Below, piece after piece: positions 26,411 through 35,182 of a DNA stretch of 64,000 nt; position 1 is the stretch's first letter, and each line of letters starts with the position of its first letter. Source of the DNA: DASQBT01 sp963746955. GTDB lineage: Bacteria; Pseudomonadota; Gammaproteobacteria; Burkholderiales; Thiobacillaceae. Position numbers and translations under genes: made by a program. The notes beneath the pieces are model-generated. The model had not been told where the DNA came from and searched no databases. It saw only the letters and a list, made by a program, of their open reading frames with translations. The DNA is taken from NCBI GenBank assembly GCA_963746955.1, contig CAVVDR010000006.1:1-64000 (forward strand). The letters are read 5' to 3'.

Positions 26411-26481
26411 CGGTGCAAGACACCCGCACCGCCGCACCGAAAGACGGCGGGTGGGCGAGCGATTCAGACTCAGTTCACATT

Positions 26482-26529
26482 AAGTAATCAGGCGCAATAC
26501 GCGCGAAGTAATCAGGCGCAATGCGCGCG
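26482..26529. repeat. 24-base tandem duplication at the roxA 3' end
   Basis: AAGTAATCAGGCGCAATACG plus CGCG occurs twice head to tail (26482-26505 and 26506-26529) with one base difference. The roxA stop (TGA, 26512-26514) lies inside the second unit. The duplication adds nothing to the protein. Confidence 0.8.
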
Positions 26530-27648
26530 CGCAGGCCCCAGCCCCAGCCAGCCCGCTTCATACCAGTCATAGAGCATGTCCTGCAGTTCCGCCGGCAAAT
26601 TGGACTGCGGCGGCAGCCTGCGCTTGTCCGCCAAGTTTCTGAGCACGCGGCCTTCCAGACCGCTCGCCAGCAGTGTTTCACCATTGATGAAAAAACGCCT
26701 GCCCGAAAACAGCATGCGGGTCTTTGCGTCGAGCGCCGCCCCCCGGCTCGCCAGGCTTTTCCCGAAAACCTTGCGGCCCATGATGGGGTCGGGCGCGTTG
26801 AAGAGCACATGGGGTTTGGGCTCGGAGAGATACTCTCCGGCAAACTCGGCAATGTCTTTCCTGTCCCATCGGATGCCGCTCACCATCGCCTCAATCTGCG
26901 CAAGCATGGCCGGAGAGATTTCAGCGGGATGCTTTTGCAAGGCCAGATCGGGATCGGCATAGCGCCCCGGCAGTTCGATCCGGTCACGCACAAAATCCAC
27001 GAAGGCCTGCGCCAGTTCCTGGGCGGATGGCGCCCGAAAGCCGATCGACCAGGTCATGCACTCGTCTTCCGCCAAACCGTCGTGGGCGAAACGTGGGGGC
27101 AGGTACAGCATGTCCCCCGGCCCCAGTACATATTCCGCGGTGGGTTTGAAGCGCTTGAGAATCTTCAGCGGCAGGCCTTCCACCATATCGAGGTTCTTCT
27201 GAGCTGCAATCCGCCAGCGCCGATGGCCCAAGCCCTGCAGCAAGAACACGTCATAGGAATCAAGATGCGGCCCTACCCCGCCACCCGGCGAGGCATAGCT
27301 CACCATCAAGTCATCGAGCCGGGCATGGGGAATAAAGCTGAACTGCTCGAGCAGGGCGGCACCGGCAGGCAGATGATGGTCCACGGACTGGACCAGCAGG
27401 GTCCAGTCGCGGCGGCCCAGCTTGCGGAAACGGCTGGCGGAAAAGGGCCCATGTTCCAGATTCCATCTGTCCCCGATCCGGCTCACCAGGCGCGACTCCA
27501 CGTCTTCGCGGGCGGCCAGGGCCCGCAGATCCTCGGGATCGAGCGGGCCGCTGAAATTCGGCACCGCCTGGCGCACCAGCAGCGGTCTCTTGTGCCAGTA
27601 TTCTTGCAAGAACTCGGCGGGCGACAATCCGCCCAGCAAAGTGGTCAT
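26512..27648 (-). CDS. roxA: JmjC-type ribosomal oxygenase (50S L16 arginine hydroxylase)
   Basis: A 378-residue 2-oxoglutarate/Fe(II) oxygenase of the RoxA/YcfD family, which hydroxylates an arginine of ribosomal protein L16. The iron facial triad is visible: HLDSYDVFLLQ gives H and D, and FAHDGLAEDE the second H. PPRFAHDGLA and WSIGFRAPS are typical, followed by a C-terminal winged-helix domain. Two ATGs (27651, 27648) open the frame. Their ribosome site, AGAGG, is supplied by the terminal repeat of the adjoining miniature element. Confidence 0.88.
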   Translation of the reverse strand: MTTLLGGLSPAEFLQEYWHKRPLLVRQAVPNFSGPLDPEDLRALAAREDVESRLVSRIGDRWNLEHGPFSASRFRKLGRRDWTLLVQSVDHHLPAGAALLEQFSFIPHARLDDLMVSYASPGGGVGPHLDSYDVFLLQGLGHRRWRIAAQKNLDMVEGLPLKILKRFKPTAEYVLGPGDMLYLPPRFAHDGLAEDECMTWSIGFRAPSAQELAQAFVDFVRDRIELPGRYADPDLALQKHPAEISPAMLAQIEAMVSGIRWDRKDIAEFAGEYLSEPKPHVLFNAPDPIMGRKVFGKSLASRGAALDAKTRMLFSGRRFFINGETLLASGLEGRVLRNLADKRRLPPQSNLPAELQDMLYDWYEAGWLGLGPARAHCA

Positions 27649-27653
27649 CATCG

Positions 27654-27872
27654 GGAACCTCTGAATAAGTGTTTCACGGTCCGCGCAGGGGCTTGGCGCG
27701 ATGGCCCGCGCAGGCAGCGCCTTGGGGCGCGTTTCGAGCGAAGCGGCCAAGATGCCCATCTGCGGCGTTGCGCTCCTCGGCATCGTACGTCAAGTACGAC
27801 CTTCGTGGCGCGCCTTGCCGCTGAGCATTTTTCGTGTAAATGCGATCCATGAAAGACTTATTCAGAGGTTCC
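27654..27872. mobile_element. Miniature inverted-repeat element between roxA and bcp
   Basis: A 219-base element with perfect 17-base terminal inverted repeats, GGAACCTCTGAATAAGT (27654-27670) and its complement (27856-27872). The interior is non-coding and carries the small palindrome TCGTAC-GTCAA-GTACGA. No transposase and no clear target duplication. It differs from the CTAG-flanked family. It fills the divergent promoter region of roxA and bcp. Confidence 0.75.
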
Positions 27873-27919
27873 TGAAATCGTTTTAGAATCACGGCAACAA
27901 TACAAATTGCGGAGCCTCC

Positions 27920-28390
27920 ATGCAACTCAAAGCCGGTGACAAAGCCCCGGATTTTTCCAATCCGGATGCGGACATGAACCTGATCAGCCGCAACCAGTTC
28001 AAGGGCAAGAACAATCTGGTGCTGTATTTCTATGTCCGCGACGACACTCCGGGCTGCACGGCGGAGGGAATCGAATTCTCCGAGCTGGAACCGGAATTCG
28101 CGAAACTGAATACTGTGGTGCTCGGCGTGTCACGCGATGACTGCATGAGCCACGGCACGTTCCGCGACAAGCATGGCATTAGCGTGCGGCTGCTGGCTGA
28201 CAAGGAAGGGGAAACCTGCGAAAAATACGGTGTGCTGCATGACAAGGAAGTGGATGGCGTCAAGCGCCGCGGCATCATGCGTTCAACCTTCGTCATCGAC
28301 AAGCTGGGTATCGTCCGCCATGCCCTTTATGGCGTGCAAAGCCGCGGCCACGCGGCAGAAATTCTGGAACTCGTGAAAGACCTCAAATGA
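27920..28390 (+). CDS. bcp: Thiol peroxidase, Bcp/PrxQ family
   Basis: A 156-residue peroxiredoxin that reduces hydroperoxides with thioredoxin. The peroxidatic cysteine lies in DTPGCTAEGIEFSEL (residues about 42-56); no cysteine lies five residues on, so resolution is not of the classic Bcp C-x4-C type, with other cysteines at DDCMS and ETCEKY available. GGAG precedes ATG 27920. A TTTTAGAAT box lies just after the miniature element. Overlaps slyD by ATGA. Confidence 0.88.
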   Translation: MQLKAGDKAPDFSNPDADMNLISRNQFKGKNNLVLYFYVRDDTPGCTAEGIEFSELEPEFAKLNTVVLGVSRDDCMSHGTFRDKHGISVRLLADKEGETCEKYGVLHDKEVDGVKRRGIMRSTFVIDKLGIVRHALYGVQSRGHAAEILELVKDLK

Positions 28391-28869
28391 ACATCGTAAA
28401 AGACACCATCGTGACCCTCGACTACGAAGTGTTTGACCTGGATGGCAACTCGCTGGAGAAAAGTGACGAACCCATCAGCTACCTGCATGGCGGCTATGAC
28501 AACATTTTCCCCATGGTGGAACAAGCTTTGGAGGGCAAGGCAGCCGGCGACACGGTGGAGCTCAAACTGCAGCCGGCGGATGCCTTTGGCGATTACGACG
28601 AGGAACTGGTCCGGGTCGAACCGCGCGAGATGTTCCCGGAAAACGTCGAAGCAGGCATGCAGTTCGTCGGTGCGCCGGTCGGTGACGAGCAGGAAGTGCT
28701 TTATACCGTCACCGATGTGGCGGAAGACAAAGTGGTGGTGGATGGCAACCATCCTCTAGCCGGCGAGTCGGTCCGCTTTACCTGCGTGGTGAGCGGGGTG
28801 CGCAAGGCTGAGCCTGGCGAGGTGGAGCATGGCCATGCGCATGGGGCGCACGGCCACCATCACCACTAG
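28387..28869 (+). CDS. slyD: FKBP-type peptidyl-prolyl isomerase, SlyD
   Basis: A 160-residue prolyl isomerase/chaperone. The FKBP part (VTLDYEVFDLDGN, ISYLHGGYDNIFPMVEQALEGKAAGD) surrounds the IF chaperone insert (about 70-125), and the tail HGHAHGAHGHHHH binds nickel or other metals. Translationally coupled to bcp. Followed by a GC-rich palindrome at 28880. Confidence 0.92.
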   Translation: MNIVKDTIVTLDYEVFDLDGNSLEKSDEPISYLHGGYDNIFPMVEQALEGKAAGDTVELKLQPADAFGDYDEELVRVEPREMFPENVEAGMQFVGAPVGDEQEVLYTVTDVAEDKVVVDGNHPLAGESVRFTCVVSGVRKAEPGEVEHGHAHGAHGHHHH

Positions 28870-28879
28870 GACACATTGA

Positions 28880-28920
28880 CCCCCTCACTACCCCCTGGGC
28901 CGGAGGCGGCAGGGGAAAGT
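28880..28920. repeat. GC-rich REP-like palindrome between slyD and accA (copy 7)
   Basis: CCCCCTCACTACCCCCTG, then a GGCCGGAGGCGG loop region and CAGGGGA. It has the same CCCC-stem plus TGAGGGG tail as the copies in hsdR, here in a normal intergenic place where it could act as a terminator. The accA promoter candidate TAGAAT follows near 28943. Confidence 0.5.
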
Positions 28921-28974
28921 GGAGCCCCGTGCGCGCCCTGCTAGAATAGCGGACCTCGGAAATCAGCCTAACTG

Positions 28975-29940
28975 ATGAAAACCACTTTCCTCGATTTCGA
29001 ACAGCCCATCGCCGAGTTGGAAGCCAAGATCGAAGAACTGCGCTTTGTCCAGGACGATTCCGCTTTGGACATCTCGGAAGAAATCAAGCGCCTGCAAAAG
29101 AAGAGCGAAAAGCTTACCAGCGACATCTACGCGAAGCTTTCAGCCTGGCAGATTTCCCAGGTGGCGCGCCATCCCCAGCGCCCCTATAGCCTCGATTACA
29201 TCGGCGGCCTGTTCACGGATTTTTCCGAGATCCACGGTGACCGAGGGTTTGCCAACGACCGTGCCATCGTCGGCGGGATCGGGCGGTTCAATGGCGAACC
29301 GGTCATGGTGATCGGCCACCAGAAGGGACGCGACGTGAAGGAGCGCCAGTTCCGCAACTTCGGCATGCCGCGTCCGGAGGGCTACCGCAAGGCCCTGCGC
29401 CTGATGCGCCTGGCGGAAAAGTTCGGCCTGCCAGTGCTGACCTTCATTGACACCCCGGGCGCCTATCCGGGCATAGGCGCAGAAGAGCGCGGCCAGAGTG
29501 AGGCCATTGCGCGCAACCTGTATGAAATGGCGCAACTCAGAACTCCGATCATCTGCACCGTCATCGGCGAAGGCGGTTCCGGCGGCGCGCTGGCGATCGG
29601 CGTGGGCGACCGGACGCTGATCCTGCAATACTCTACCTATTCGGTCATCTCCCCCGAGGGCTGCGCGTCCATTTTGTGGAAGAGTGCGGAGAAAGCGCCG
29701 GTCGCAGCGGAAACCCTGGGCATCACCGCCCACCGCCTGTTGGCACTCGGGCTGGTGGACAAAGTGGTGGATGAACCGCTGGGCGGCGCGCACCGCAACT
29801 GGGATGGCATGTTTACCAATCTGGGCCAGGCGCTGGCCGAGGTTCTGGGGGAGGTTCGCAAACAGTCTCACGATGGCGGGCTGCTGCTTGCCCGTTACCA
29901 GCGGCTGATGGCGCATGGCCGCTACAAAGAAGAAAAGTAA
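28975..29940 (+). CDS. accA: Acetyl-CoA carboxylase carboxyltransferase subunit alpha
   Basis: A 321-residue subunit that, with AccD, transfers carboxyl from biotin to acetyl-CoA in fatty acid synthesis. Diagnostic stretches: FLDFEQPIAELEAKIEELR, HPQRPYSLDYI, TFIDTPGAYPGIGAEERGQSEAIARN, and EGGSGGALAIGVGD with the oxyanion glycine loop. Full length. TAGAAT upstream at about 28943. The last 26 bases overlap tilS. Confidence 0.95.
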   Translation: MKTTFLDFEQPIAELEAKIEELRFVQDDSALDISEEIKRLQKKSEKLTSDIYAKLSAWQISQVARHPQRPYSLDYIGGLFTDFSEIHGDRGFANDRAIVGGIGRFNGEPVMVIGHQKGRDVKERQFRNFGMPRPEGYRKALRLMRLAEKFGLPVLTFIDTPGAYPGIGAEERGQSEAIARNLYEMAQLRTPIICTVIGEGGSGGALAIGVGDRTLILQYSTYSVISPEGCASILWKSAEKAPVAAETLGITAHRLLALGLVDKVVDEPLGGAHRNWDGMFTNLGQALAEVLGEVRKQSHDGGLLLARYQRLMAHGRYKEEK

Positions 29941-30889
29941 TCTCCTATCTGACCAGGTGCGGGCCACGCTCGCCCGCCACCTTGCCCCCGGAGCCCGGCT
30001 TAGGCTGGGCCTGTCCGGCGGTCTCGATTCCATGGTCCTGCTTCATGTGTTGGCCGGATTGCGGTCCGACTACATCGTGACTGCACTGCACGTGCATCAC
30101 GGGATCAGCGCTCATGCAGATCAGTGGGTGGCGTTCTGCCGGCAAGCCTGCGCCCAACTCGAGGTCCCTCTGCAAGTGGTGCGGGTAAAGCTGGACCCGG
30201 ATGCCTCCGAAGGCATGGAAGCGGCCGCCCGTGGCGCTCGCTACGAAGCTTTGGCCAAGCCCGGCGCCGATGCCGTTCTGACCGCCCACCACGCCGATGA
30301 TCAGACCGAAACCGTGCTGTTCCAGCTGCTGCGTGGCGGCGGCCCACGGGCGCTGGCCGCCATGCCTGAATCCCGTCCGCTTGCGCCCGGCCTGTTGCTG
30401 GTCCGGCCATTGCTGGCATGCACCCGCACCAAATTGGAAGCGTATTCGCGCCAGCACGGCTTGCTGTGGGTGGAGGATGACAGCAATCTCGATCCACGCT
30501 ATACCCGCAATGCCCTGCGTCTCGATGTGATGCCGGCCATCGCCCGCCACCTGCCGAATTATCGCGAACACCTGCTCAGCAGCGCCCAGCGCATGGCGGA
30601 AGCGGCGGAACTGCTGGATGAGTTGGCGAAGCTGGATGGCGCCGAAGCGGGCTTGCCGGACAATCTGGACTGCGAAGTTCTAAAGCGCTTGCCCGAAGTC
30701 CGGGCGCGCAATCTGCTGGCGCACTATCTGCGCTTGCAGGGTGTGCCGCTGCCCAGCCCCGCTCATTTGGCTGAGATGCTGCGACAGTTGAAGGACGCCC
30801 GCACACGCCTGGTGCTGCCGCTTGCAGATGGCCGGGTGCTGACGCGTGGCAAGGGGCGCATCAGAATCCGGCAGGCTGATTTACCATAG
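29915..30889 (+). CDS. tilS: tRNA(Ile)-lysidine synthetase
   Basis: A 324-residue ATP-dependent enzyme that modifies C34 of tRNA-Ile(CAU) to lysidine. The PP-loop motif SGGLDS is at residues 34-39, followed by HVHHGIS, EAAARGARYEAL and DNAL-type DSNLDPRYTRNALR. It is on the short side; the extreme C-terminal TilS domain ends at RIRIRQ. The ATG overlaps accA by 26 bases, which implies translational coupling. Confidence 0.92.
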   Translation: MAATKKKSNLLSDQVRATLARHLAPGARLRLGLSGGLDSMVLLHVLAGLRSDYIVTALHVHHGISAHADQWVAFCRQACAQLEVPLQVVRVKLDPDASEGMEAAARGARYEALAKPGADAVLTAHHADDQTETVLFQLLRGGGPRALAAMPESRPLAPGLLLVRPLLACTRTKLEAYSRQHGLLWVEDDSNLDPRYTRNALRLDVMPAIARHLPNYREHLLSSAQRMAEAAELLDELAKLDGAEAGLPDNLDCEVLKRLPEVRARNLLAHYLRLQGVPLPSPAHLAEMLRQLKDARTRLVLPLADGRVLTRGKGRIRIRQADLP

Positions 30890-30895
30890 CGCTTG

Positions 30896-31876
30896 ATGGA
30901 AAGCGGACTTGCCGGTGTCGAGTGTTACGCGCAGCGCCTGCTCAACCCGTTTCGCGGGGTGGTGCATGTGTTGCGTTACCAGTCTGCCGAAGCGGTCACG
31001 ACCGACGGCATCCACTGGGATATCTATGTCGCCAATGACGAACTGTTGAAAGGCCTGCCGCGGCACAAGAAGATCCAGACTTCCGACATCCGCTACGGCA
31101 ACTGGTCGCGGGACAAGGGGCTCAAACGCGGCCCTCTCTATCCCTCCGAAGACTTCAAACGCATGGAAGCCCAGGGCGCAATCGCCTTCGAGGCCCTGCT
31201 CCAATTGCATGAACGTCTCCCTTTTCCGCTGCGCGATTGCCTCGAACTCTGGCTGCTCGACCCGGTCGGCCTGCCCCTGGTCCCGCTGACCAGCGTGGCG
31301 AACGAAAGCGAGATGGAACAAAACCTGACGCTGCATTGGCGCGCGGGCCATGTGGCGCAGGAACACTTCGCCAGCTCTGTTGAAAACGGGGTGCACAACG
31401 CGGCCGATATGCTTACCTCCCATATCGCTGAACAGGCCGGTACTCCGCCGGTAGCGCAATGGTTTGAACGCCAGCCGGATGGCAGCGCCATCGGCCTGAC
31501 TGGCCATAATCTGCCGGTCTCCTACCAGGGGCGTGACCTGAGCCCCGCGGCCTTTCCCCCGGCGCTCATCTCCGCGGGTCTGGGCGATGACACCCTGCGC
31601 CGCCTGGTGCAAGACTACATGGCCTGGCAAGCCCCCTTCCTGCTGATGCTGCCCCAGGATAGGGCGACCCGGGGAGAACTGGAAATTCTCGCCCGACAGC
31701 AGCCGTTTGAGGTGCTCAAGTACAGCCGACTTTATCCGGAACTAACGGACGAAGCCCAGATCAATGCGGCCCGGGTGGAGGCGATCCTGCGCCGACAGGC
31801 AACCATCGAAGTTCATGAAGACAGCCTGTCGCCGCAGTACCTGGAGCTAAACCCGGCCAGCGGAGAATACAACTAA
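30896..31876 (+). CDS. Conserved hypothetical protein
   Basis: A 326-residue soluble protein without signal or membrane segments. It begins MESGLAGVECYAQRLLNPFRGVVHVLRY and contains WDIYVANDELLKGLPR, LELWLLDPVGLPLVPL and VQDYMAWQAPFLLML. It reads as a conserved protein of betaproteobacteria, but I cannot name a function. It starts six bases after tilS and is probably in the same transcript; ATG 30896 is preferred to a TTG at 30893. Confidence 0.6.
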   Translation: MESGLAGVECYAQRLLNPFRGVVHVLRYQSAEAVTTDGIHWDIYVANDELLKGLPRHKKIQTSDIRYGNWSRDKGLKRGPLYPSEDFKRMEAQGAIAFEALLQLHERLPFPLRDCLELWLLDPVGLPLVPLTSVANESEMEQNLTLHWRAGHVAQEHFASSVENGVHNAADMLTSHIAEQAGTPPVAQWFERQPDGSAIGLTGHNLPVSYQGRDLSPAAFPPALISAGLGDDTLRRLVQDYMAWQAPFLLMLPQDRATRGELEILARQQPFEVLKYSRLYPELTDEAQINAARVEAILRRQATIEVHEDSLSPQYLELNPASGEYN

Positions 31877-31983
31877 GAAACCATTGTGTGTCTCACGGCA
31901 CGGCGGTTGACCCATGCTTGGCGCTCGCATTCGATGTCCAGCGCGAACCCGTCTCGGTTACGCGAGTCATCAATCTGAAACTC

Positions 31984-32973
31984 CTAGACCAGCGCCAGCG
32001 GGGCCTCATCCATCAAGGCAATCTGCTCGCGCAATTCCAGGATCCGCTCCTGCCAGTAATGCTGGCTGTTGAACCAGGGAAAGGCGGCGGGAAAGGCCGG
32101 GTCATCCCAGCGCCGTGCCAGCCAGGCGGAGTAATGCAGCAGGCGCAAGGTGCGCAGCGCCTCGAGCAGGTGCAACTGGCGCGGATTGAATTCGAAGAAA
32201 TCCTCGTAGCCGGCCAGCACGTCCCGGAGTTGGCGCGCCATGCTTTCCGGCTCCCCCGACAGCAGCATCCACAGATCCTGCAGCGCCGGACCCATGCGGC
32301 AGTCGTCAAAGTCCACGAAATGGGGTCCGTCCTCCGTCCAAAGCACGTTGCCCATGTGGCAGTCGCCGTGCAACCGCTGGATGTGGATGTCGCCAGCCCG
32401 ATCAAAACAGCGCTGCACGCCCTCCAGTGCCTGTTGTGAAACGCTCTCCCAGGCGGGCAGCAGATCGGGTGGAAGCCAGCGGTTAGCCAGCAGGTACTCC
32501 CGCGACTCGGTACCAAATGTTTGAATGTCCAGCACAGGACGGTCGGCGAAGGGCTGCAAGTCGCCCACCGCATGGATGCGCCCCATGAAACGGCCCATCC
32601 ATTCCAGCGTGTCCGGATCGTCAAGTTCCGGCGGACGCCCACCCTGGCGCGGGTACGCGGCAAATCGAAATTCGCCGAAGTGATGCAGGGTTGCGCTTCC
32701 TATTTGCAGGGGTGGAACAACGGGTATTTCGCGCTCCGCCAGTTGCAGCGTGAAGGCATGCTCCTCCAGAATCGCCGCATCGCTCCAGCGACCCGGCCGG
32801 TAGAATTTGGCCACCACCGGCGGTCCGTCCTCCTGCCCGACCTGATACACCCGGTTCTCAAAACTGTTCAGGGCCAGCAGCCTCCCATCGCAGCGCAGGT
32901 TCACGCTTTCCAGCGCATCCAGCACATGATCGGGCGAGAGCGCGGCGTAGGGCGGCGGGGCATGATCCTGCAT
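31984..32973 (-). CDS. srkA: Stress response serine/threonine kinase SrkA (YihE/RdoA)
   Basis: A 329-residue kinase of the aminoglycoside phosphotransferase/choline kinase fold. Key motifs: NSFENRVYQVG (nucleotide loop), VAKFYRPGRW with the ATP lysine, RLHGDCHMGNVLW as the catalytic loop with the aspartate, and FVDFDDCRMGPALQDLW in place of DFG. In E. coli the protein protects against stress-induced cell death. Convergent with the 30896 gene. The ATG follows no strong ribosome site. Confidence 0.9.
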   Translation of the reverse strand: MQDHAPPPYAALSPDHVLDALESVNLRCDGRLLALNSFENRVYQVGQEDGPPVVAKFYRPGRWSDAAILEEHAFTLQLAEREIPVVPPLQIGSATLHHFGEFRFAAYPRQGGRPPELDDPDTLEWMGRFMGRIHAVGDLQPFADRPVLDIQTFGTESREYLLANRWLPPDLLPAWESVSQQALEGVQRCFDRAGDIHIQRLHGDCHMGNVLWTEDGPHFVDFDDCRMGPALQDLWMLLSGEPESMARQLRDVLAGYEDFFEFNPRQLHLLEALRTLRLLHYSAWLARRWDDPAFPAAFPWFNSQHYWQERILELREQIALMDEAPLALV

Positions 32974-33109
32974 TGGCTGGATTGTACCGGGTGAATCGGG
33001 CGGCGCGATGCGGCAGGCTGTCTATAATTCGGAAACAGGGCTGGCCTATGTCTGGTCAGACACTGTCGCTGTTCCCCCTGCCCGTCTCCGCCCCCACCAG
33101 GAGATTCCC

Positions 33110-33721
33110 ATGAAGCTCTATTACTACCCAGGCGCCTGTTCCATGTCGGTACACATTGCCTTGCGCGAAGCAGCTTATCAATTCGAGCTCGACAAGGTCG
33201 ATCTGGGCGCAAAGCGCACCGCCAGCGACGAAGATTACAAGCAAGTCAACGCCAAGGGCTACGTGCCGGCTCTGCGTCTGGACGACGGCGAGGTGCTGAC
33301 CGAAGACGCAGTGCTGCTGCAATATGTCGCCGACCACAAACCTGACGCCGCGCTGGCGCCGCCGCTGGGCAGCATGGAACGCTACCGGCTGATGGAATGG
33401 CTCAATTTCATTTCGAGCGAAATCCACAAGACCCTGGGCGCGCTGTTCAATCCCAAAGTCACACCCGAATGGCGGGACAACCAGGTCGCCCTGTTCGGCC
33501 GGCGCGCCAACTGGCTGGTTGCGCAACTGGGAAACAAACCTTATCTGATGGGCGACATATTCACCGTGGCGGATGCCTACCTGTTTACCGTGCTCCGCTG
33601 GTGCAAGCTGCACAAAGTCGACACCAGCAATTGGCCGGTGCTGAATGACTACAGCGCACGGATCGCGAAGCGGCCGGCGGTAGTGGCGGCCATGAAAGCA
33701 GAAGGCTTGATCGAGGCCTAA
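33110..33721 (+). CDS. Glutathione S-transferase
   Basis: A 203-residue cytosolic GST of the beta class. The thioredoxin-like N-domain has MKLYYYPGACSMSVHIALREA with Ser/Cys near residues 10-11, NAKGYVPALRLDDGEVLTEDAVLLQYVAD (the cis-Pro and the ED glutathione-binding pair), and a helical C-domain with GDIFTVADAYLFTVLRW. CAGGAG precedes ATG 33110. Similar to GstA of E. coli in length and motifs. Confidence 0.9.
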   Translation: MKLYYYPGACSMSVHIALREAAYQFELDKVDLGAKRTASDEDYKQVNAKGYVPALRLDDGEVLTEDAVLLQYVADHKPDAALAPPLGSMERYRLMEWLNFISSEIHKTLGALFNPKVTPEWRDNQVALFGRRANWLVAQLGNKPYLMGDIFTVADAYLFTVLRWCKLHKVDTSNWPVLNDYSARIAKRPAVVAAMKAEGLIEA

Positions 33722-33739
33722 GGAGGGTTAACCCTCCCT
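33721..33739. terminator. Hairpin between convergent gst and small membrane gene
   Basis: AGGAGGG-TTAA-CCCTCCCT is a perfect palindrome directly after the gst stop and at the stop of the convergent gene. It could end transcription from both sides; there is no T-run. Confidence 0.45.
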
Positions 33740-34040
33740 AATCCGGGCCGTCGTCGAACTGGCCCAGTGGCCGTGTGAAGGTGAATTGAGCCGGCTTGAC
33801 GATCATCTCGCGCGCTGAATCACCCACGCTGCCGGTGGGAATGGTAAACGGCAGGGCCACAATCGTAAGCGCGGTCCCCAGCACGGTCGCGGCAAGCCCC
33901 AAGGGGCGAACGACCACGACGTCCACCAACATGTCCATACCCTTGTCGCCGCTCACCGTATTGGGGTCGTCAGCCGCGGCGGGCAAGTGAGTTGCGGCTA
34001 GCGCCAGCGCGATCGGGCCGGCCCCGAGTTTGCTCCCCAT
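33738..34040 (-). CDS. Small exported/membrane protein
   Basis: A 100-residue protein with a signal-like start (MGSKLGAGPIALALAATHLPAAA) and a hydrophobic segment LVDVVVVRPLGLAATVLGTALTIVALPF, ending FTFTRPLGQFDD. Proteins of this type are often labelled multidrug transporter without evidence. It begins four bases after the hicA-like gene and is in its operon. Start 34040 follows a GGAGCTAGTCAC-like region; an ATG seven codons upstream overlaps hicA. Confidence 0.55.
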   Translation of the reverse strand: MGSKLGAGPIALALAATHLPAAADDPNTVSGDKGMDMLVDVVVVRPLGLAATVLGTALTIVALPFTIPTGSVGDSAREMIVKPAQFTFTRPLGQFDDGPD

Positions 34041-34044
34041 GTGA

Positions 34045-34320
34045 CTAGCTCCCGGTTTCATACTGCGACAGGGTAACGCCGGCCGAGGCCAGGTAATCGC
34101 GCAGATGGCGTATCTCCTGCTTGGTGCAGGTGTTGCTTTGGTGGGGGCGGTGCAGGAATCCCTCGATTCCGTTCAGCACCACTCGGAAACTCGCGCCGTG
34201 GTGTGGCTCCAGGGTCGCGCCCAGGTGGGCCAACAGGGATTCCACCTCGCGCCAGTGGATATTGCTGCTGACCGGGCCATCGAAAATGGCGCGAAGCAAG
34301 GTGTCATGTTTGTGGCTCAT
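34045..34320 (-). CDS. HicA-family protein without HicB
   Basis: A 91-residue protein resembling the HicA mRNA interferase fold: LLRAIFDGPVSSNIHWREVESLLAHLGA, GASFRVVLNG and GFLHRPHQ ... KQEIRHLRDYLASAGV. The classic GSHH active site is replaced by HHGASFRV, and the nearby HRPH is the only other histidine cluster. No HicB partner lies on either side; the next gene is a small membrane protein. It belongs to the common solitary HicA-like group, whose toxicity is unproven. Confidence 0.7.
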   Translation of the reverse strand: MSHKHDTLLRAIFDGPVSSNIHWREVESLLAHLGATLEPHHGASFRVVLNGIEGFLHRPHQSNTCTKQEIRHLRDYLASAGVTLSQYETGS

Positions 34321-34581
34321 GACTGCAGCCCCCATGGATACTTAACACTTGATTAGAATACGGCATAAGTGCGGGCAACGCGAGTGAGTGCGGGGCCTTG
34401 GACGCACCCGGCCCGATGGCCGCTTCCTGCGCCGCGCCAAGTGCGACCCGGCGCCGCTCAGTTGCATCCAGTTGCATCGGGCTGGCTGAGCCCGCACAAT
34501 ATTGCGGGCCCCTTGCCGAGGCGCCCGGCCGAGATTCCGACTGTCGCGTACGCGACATGAATATGAAGAGGCACTACGAGC
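34321..34581. other. Divergent intergenic region with palindrome
   Basis: No gene that I can support. GCCCGCA-CAATAT-TGCGGGC (34490-34509) is a perfect 7-bp stem; the CAATATTG centre makes it nearly a continuous palindrome and a possible operator for either flanking gene. Confidence 0.4.
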
Positions 34582-35061
34582 ATGACAAGCGCAGAGCGAT
34601 TTGAAACCCTGATCGAATACCGCCAGGCATTTGACCGCCTGCTGGCTGGCACCCGCCACCAACTGCGCATCTACGATGAGGACTTACGCGAGTTGGCCCT
34701 CGATACACCACAGCGCATTGACGCGCTGCGCAACCTGTGCCTCTCCGGGCCGGGCCGCCGCATTGAAATCCTGCTGCGCGACTGGGCCCCAGTGCGGGAT
34801 CGGCAGCCGCGCCTGATGGGGCTGCTGCAAGTCTTCGGCCACATACTGGAAATCCGCCAGGAGGGAGCCGTCGCTGAGGCGCCTATGGAAGCTTATGTCC
34901 TGGGTGACGACCGGCTGATATTGACAAGGCCCCACCGCGACAGCCCGCGCAGTCTTTTGCATCTTGATGATCCGCTGGCCTGCCGGGCTCAGATGCAAAC
35001 CTTCAGTCAGCTCTGGCAGCGATCCGAGGGGCCACTCGCCTCACACCCTCTGGGCTTGTAA
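34582..35061 (+). CDS. Conserved hypothetical protein (DUF7931-like)
   Basis: A 159-residue protein: FETLIEYRQAFDRLLAGTRHQLRIYDEDLRELALDTPQRIDALRNLCLSG, then ILLRDWAPVRDRQPRLMGLLQVFGHILEIRQ and a C-terminal RAQMQTFSQLWQRS. The pattern suggests a phospholipase D-like fold lacking catalytic HKD residues, as in a betaproteobacterial conserved family. No function known. TATGAAGAGG lies upstream. Confidence 0.55.
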   Translation: MTSAERFETLIEYRQAFDRLLAGTRHQLRIYDEDLRELALDTPQRIDALRNLCLSGPGRRIEILLRDWAPVRDRQPRLMGLLQVFGHILEIRQEGAVAEAPMEAYVLGDDRLILTRPHRDSPRSLLHLDDPLACRAQMQTFSQLWQRSEGPLASHPLGL

Positions 35062-35182
35062 GGTCCAAACTCTTGTACGTTGGCCCTGCAACCTGAACCG
35101 TGCGGGTTTTGCCACCTCAAAGACGACCAGATTTGGCCGCTTGAGAATGGCTCCATCACGCGGCAGCGTAGCTGCGTTCCAA

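Noticed and set aside
26521..27852. A 443-codon forward frame opposite roxA
   Set aside because: No recognisable motif; the reverse strand encodes a full JmjC oxygenase.
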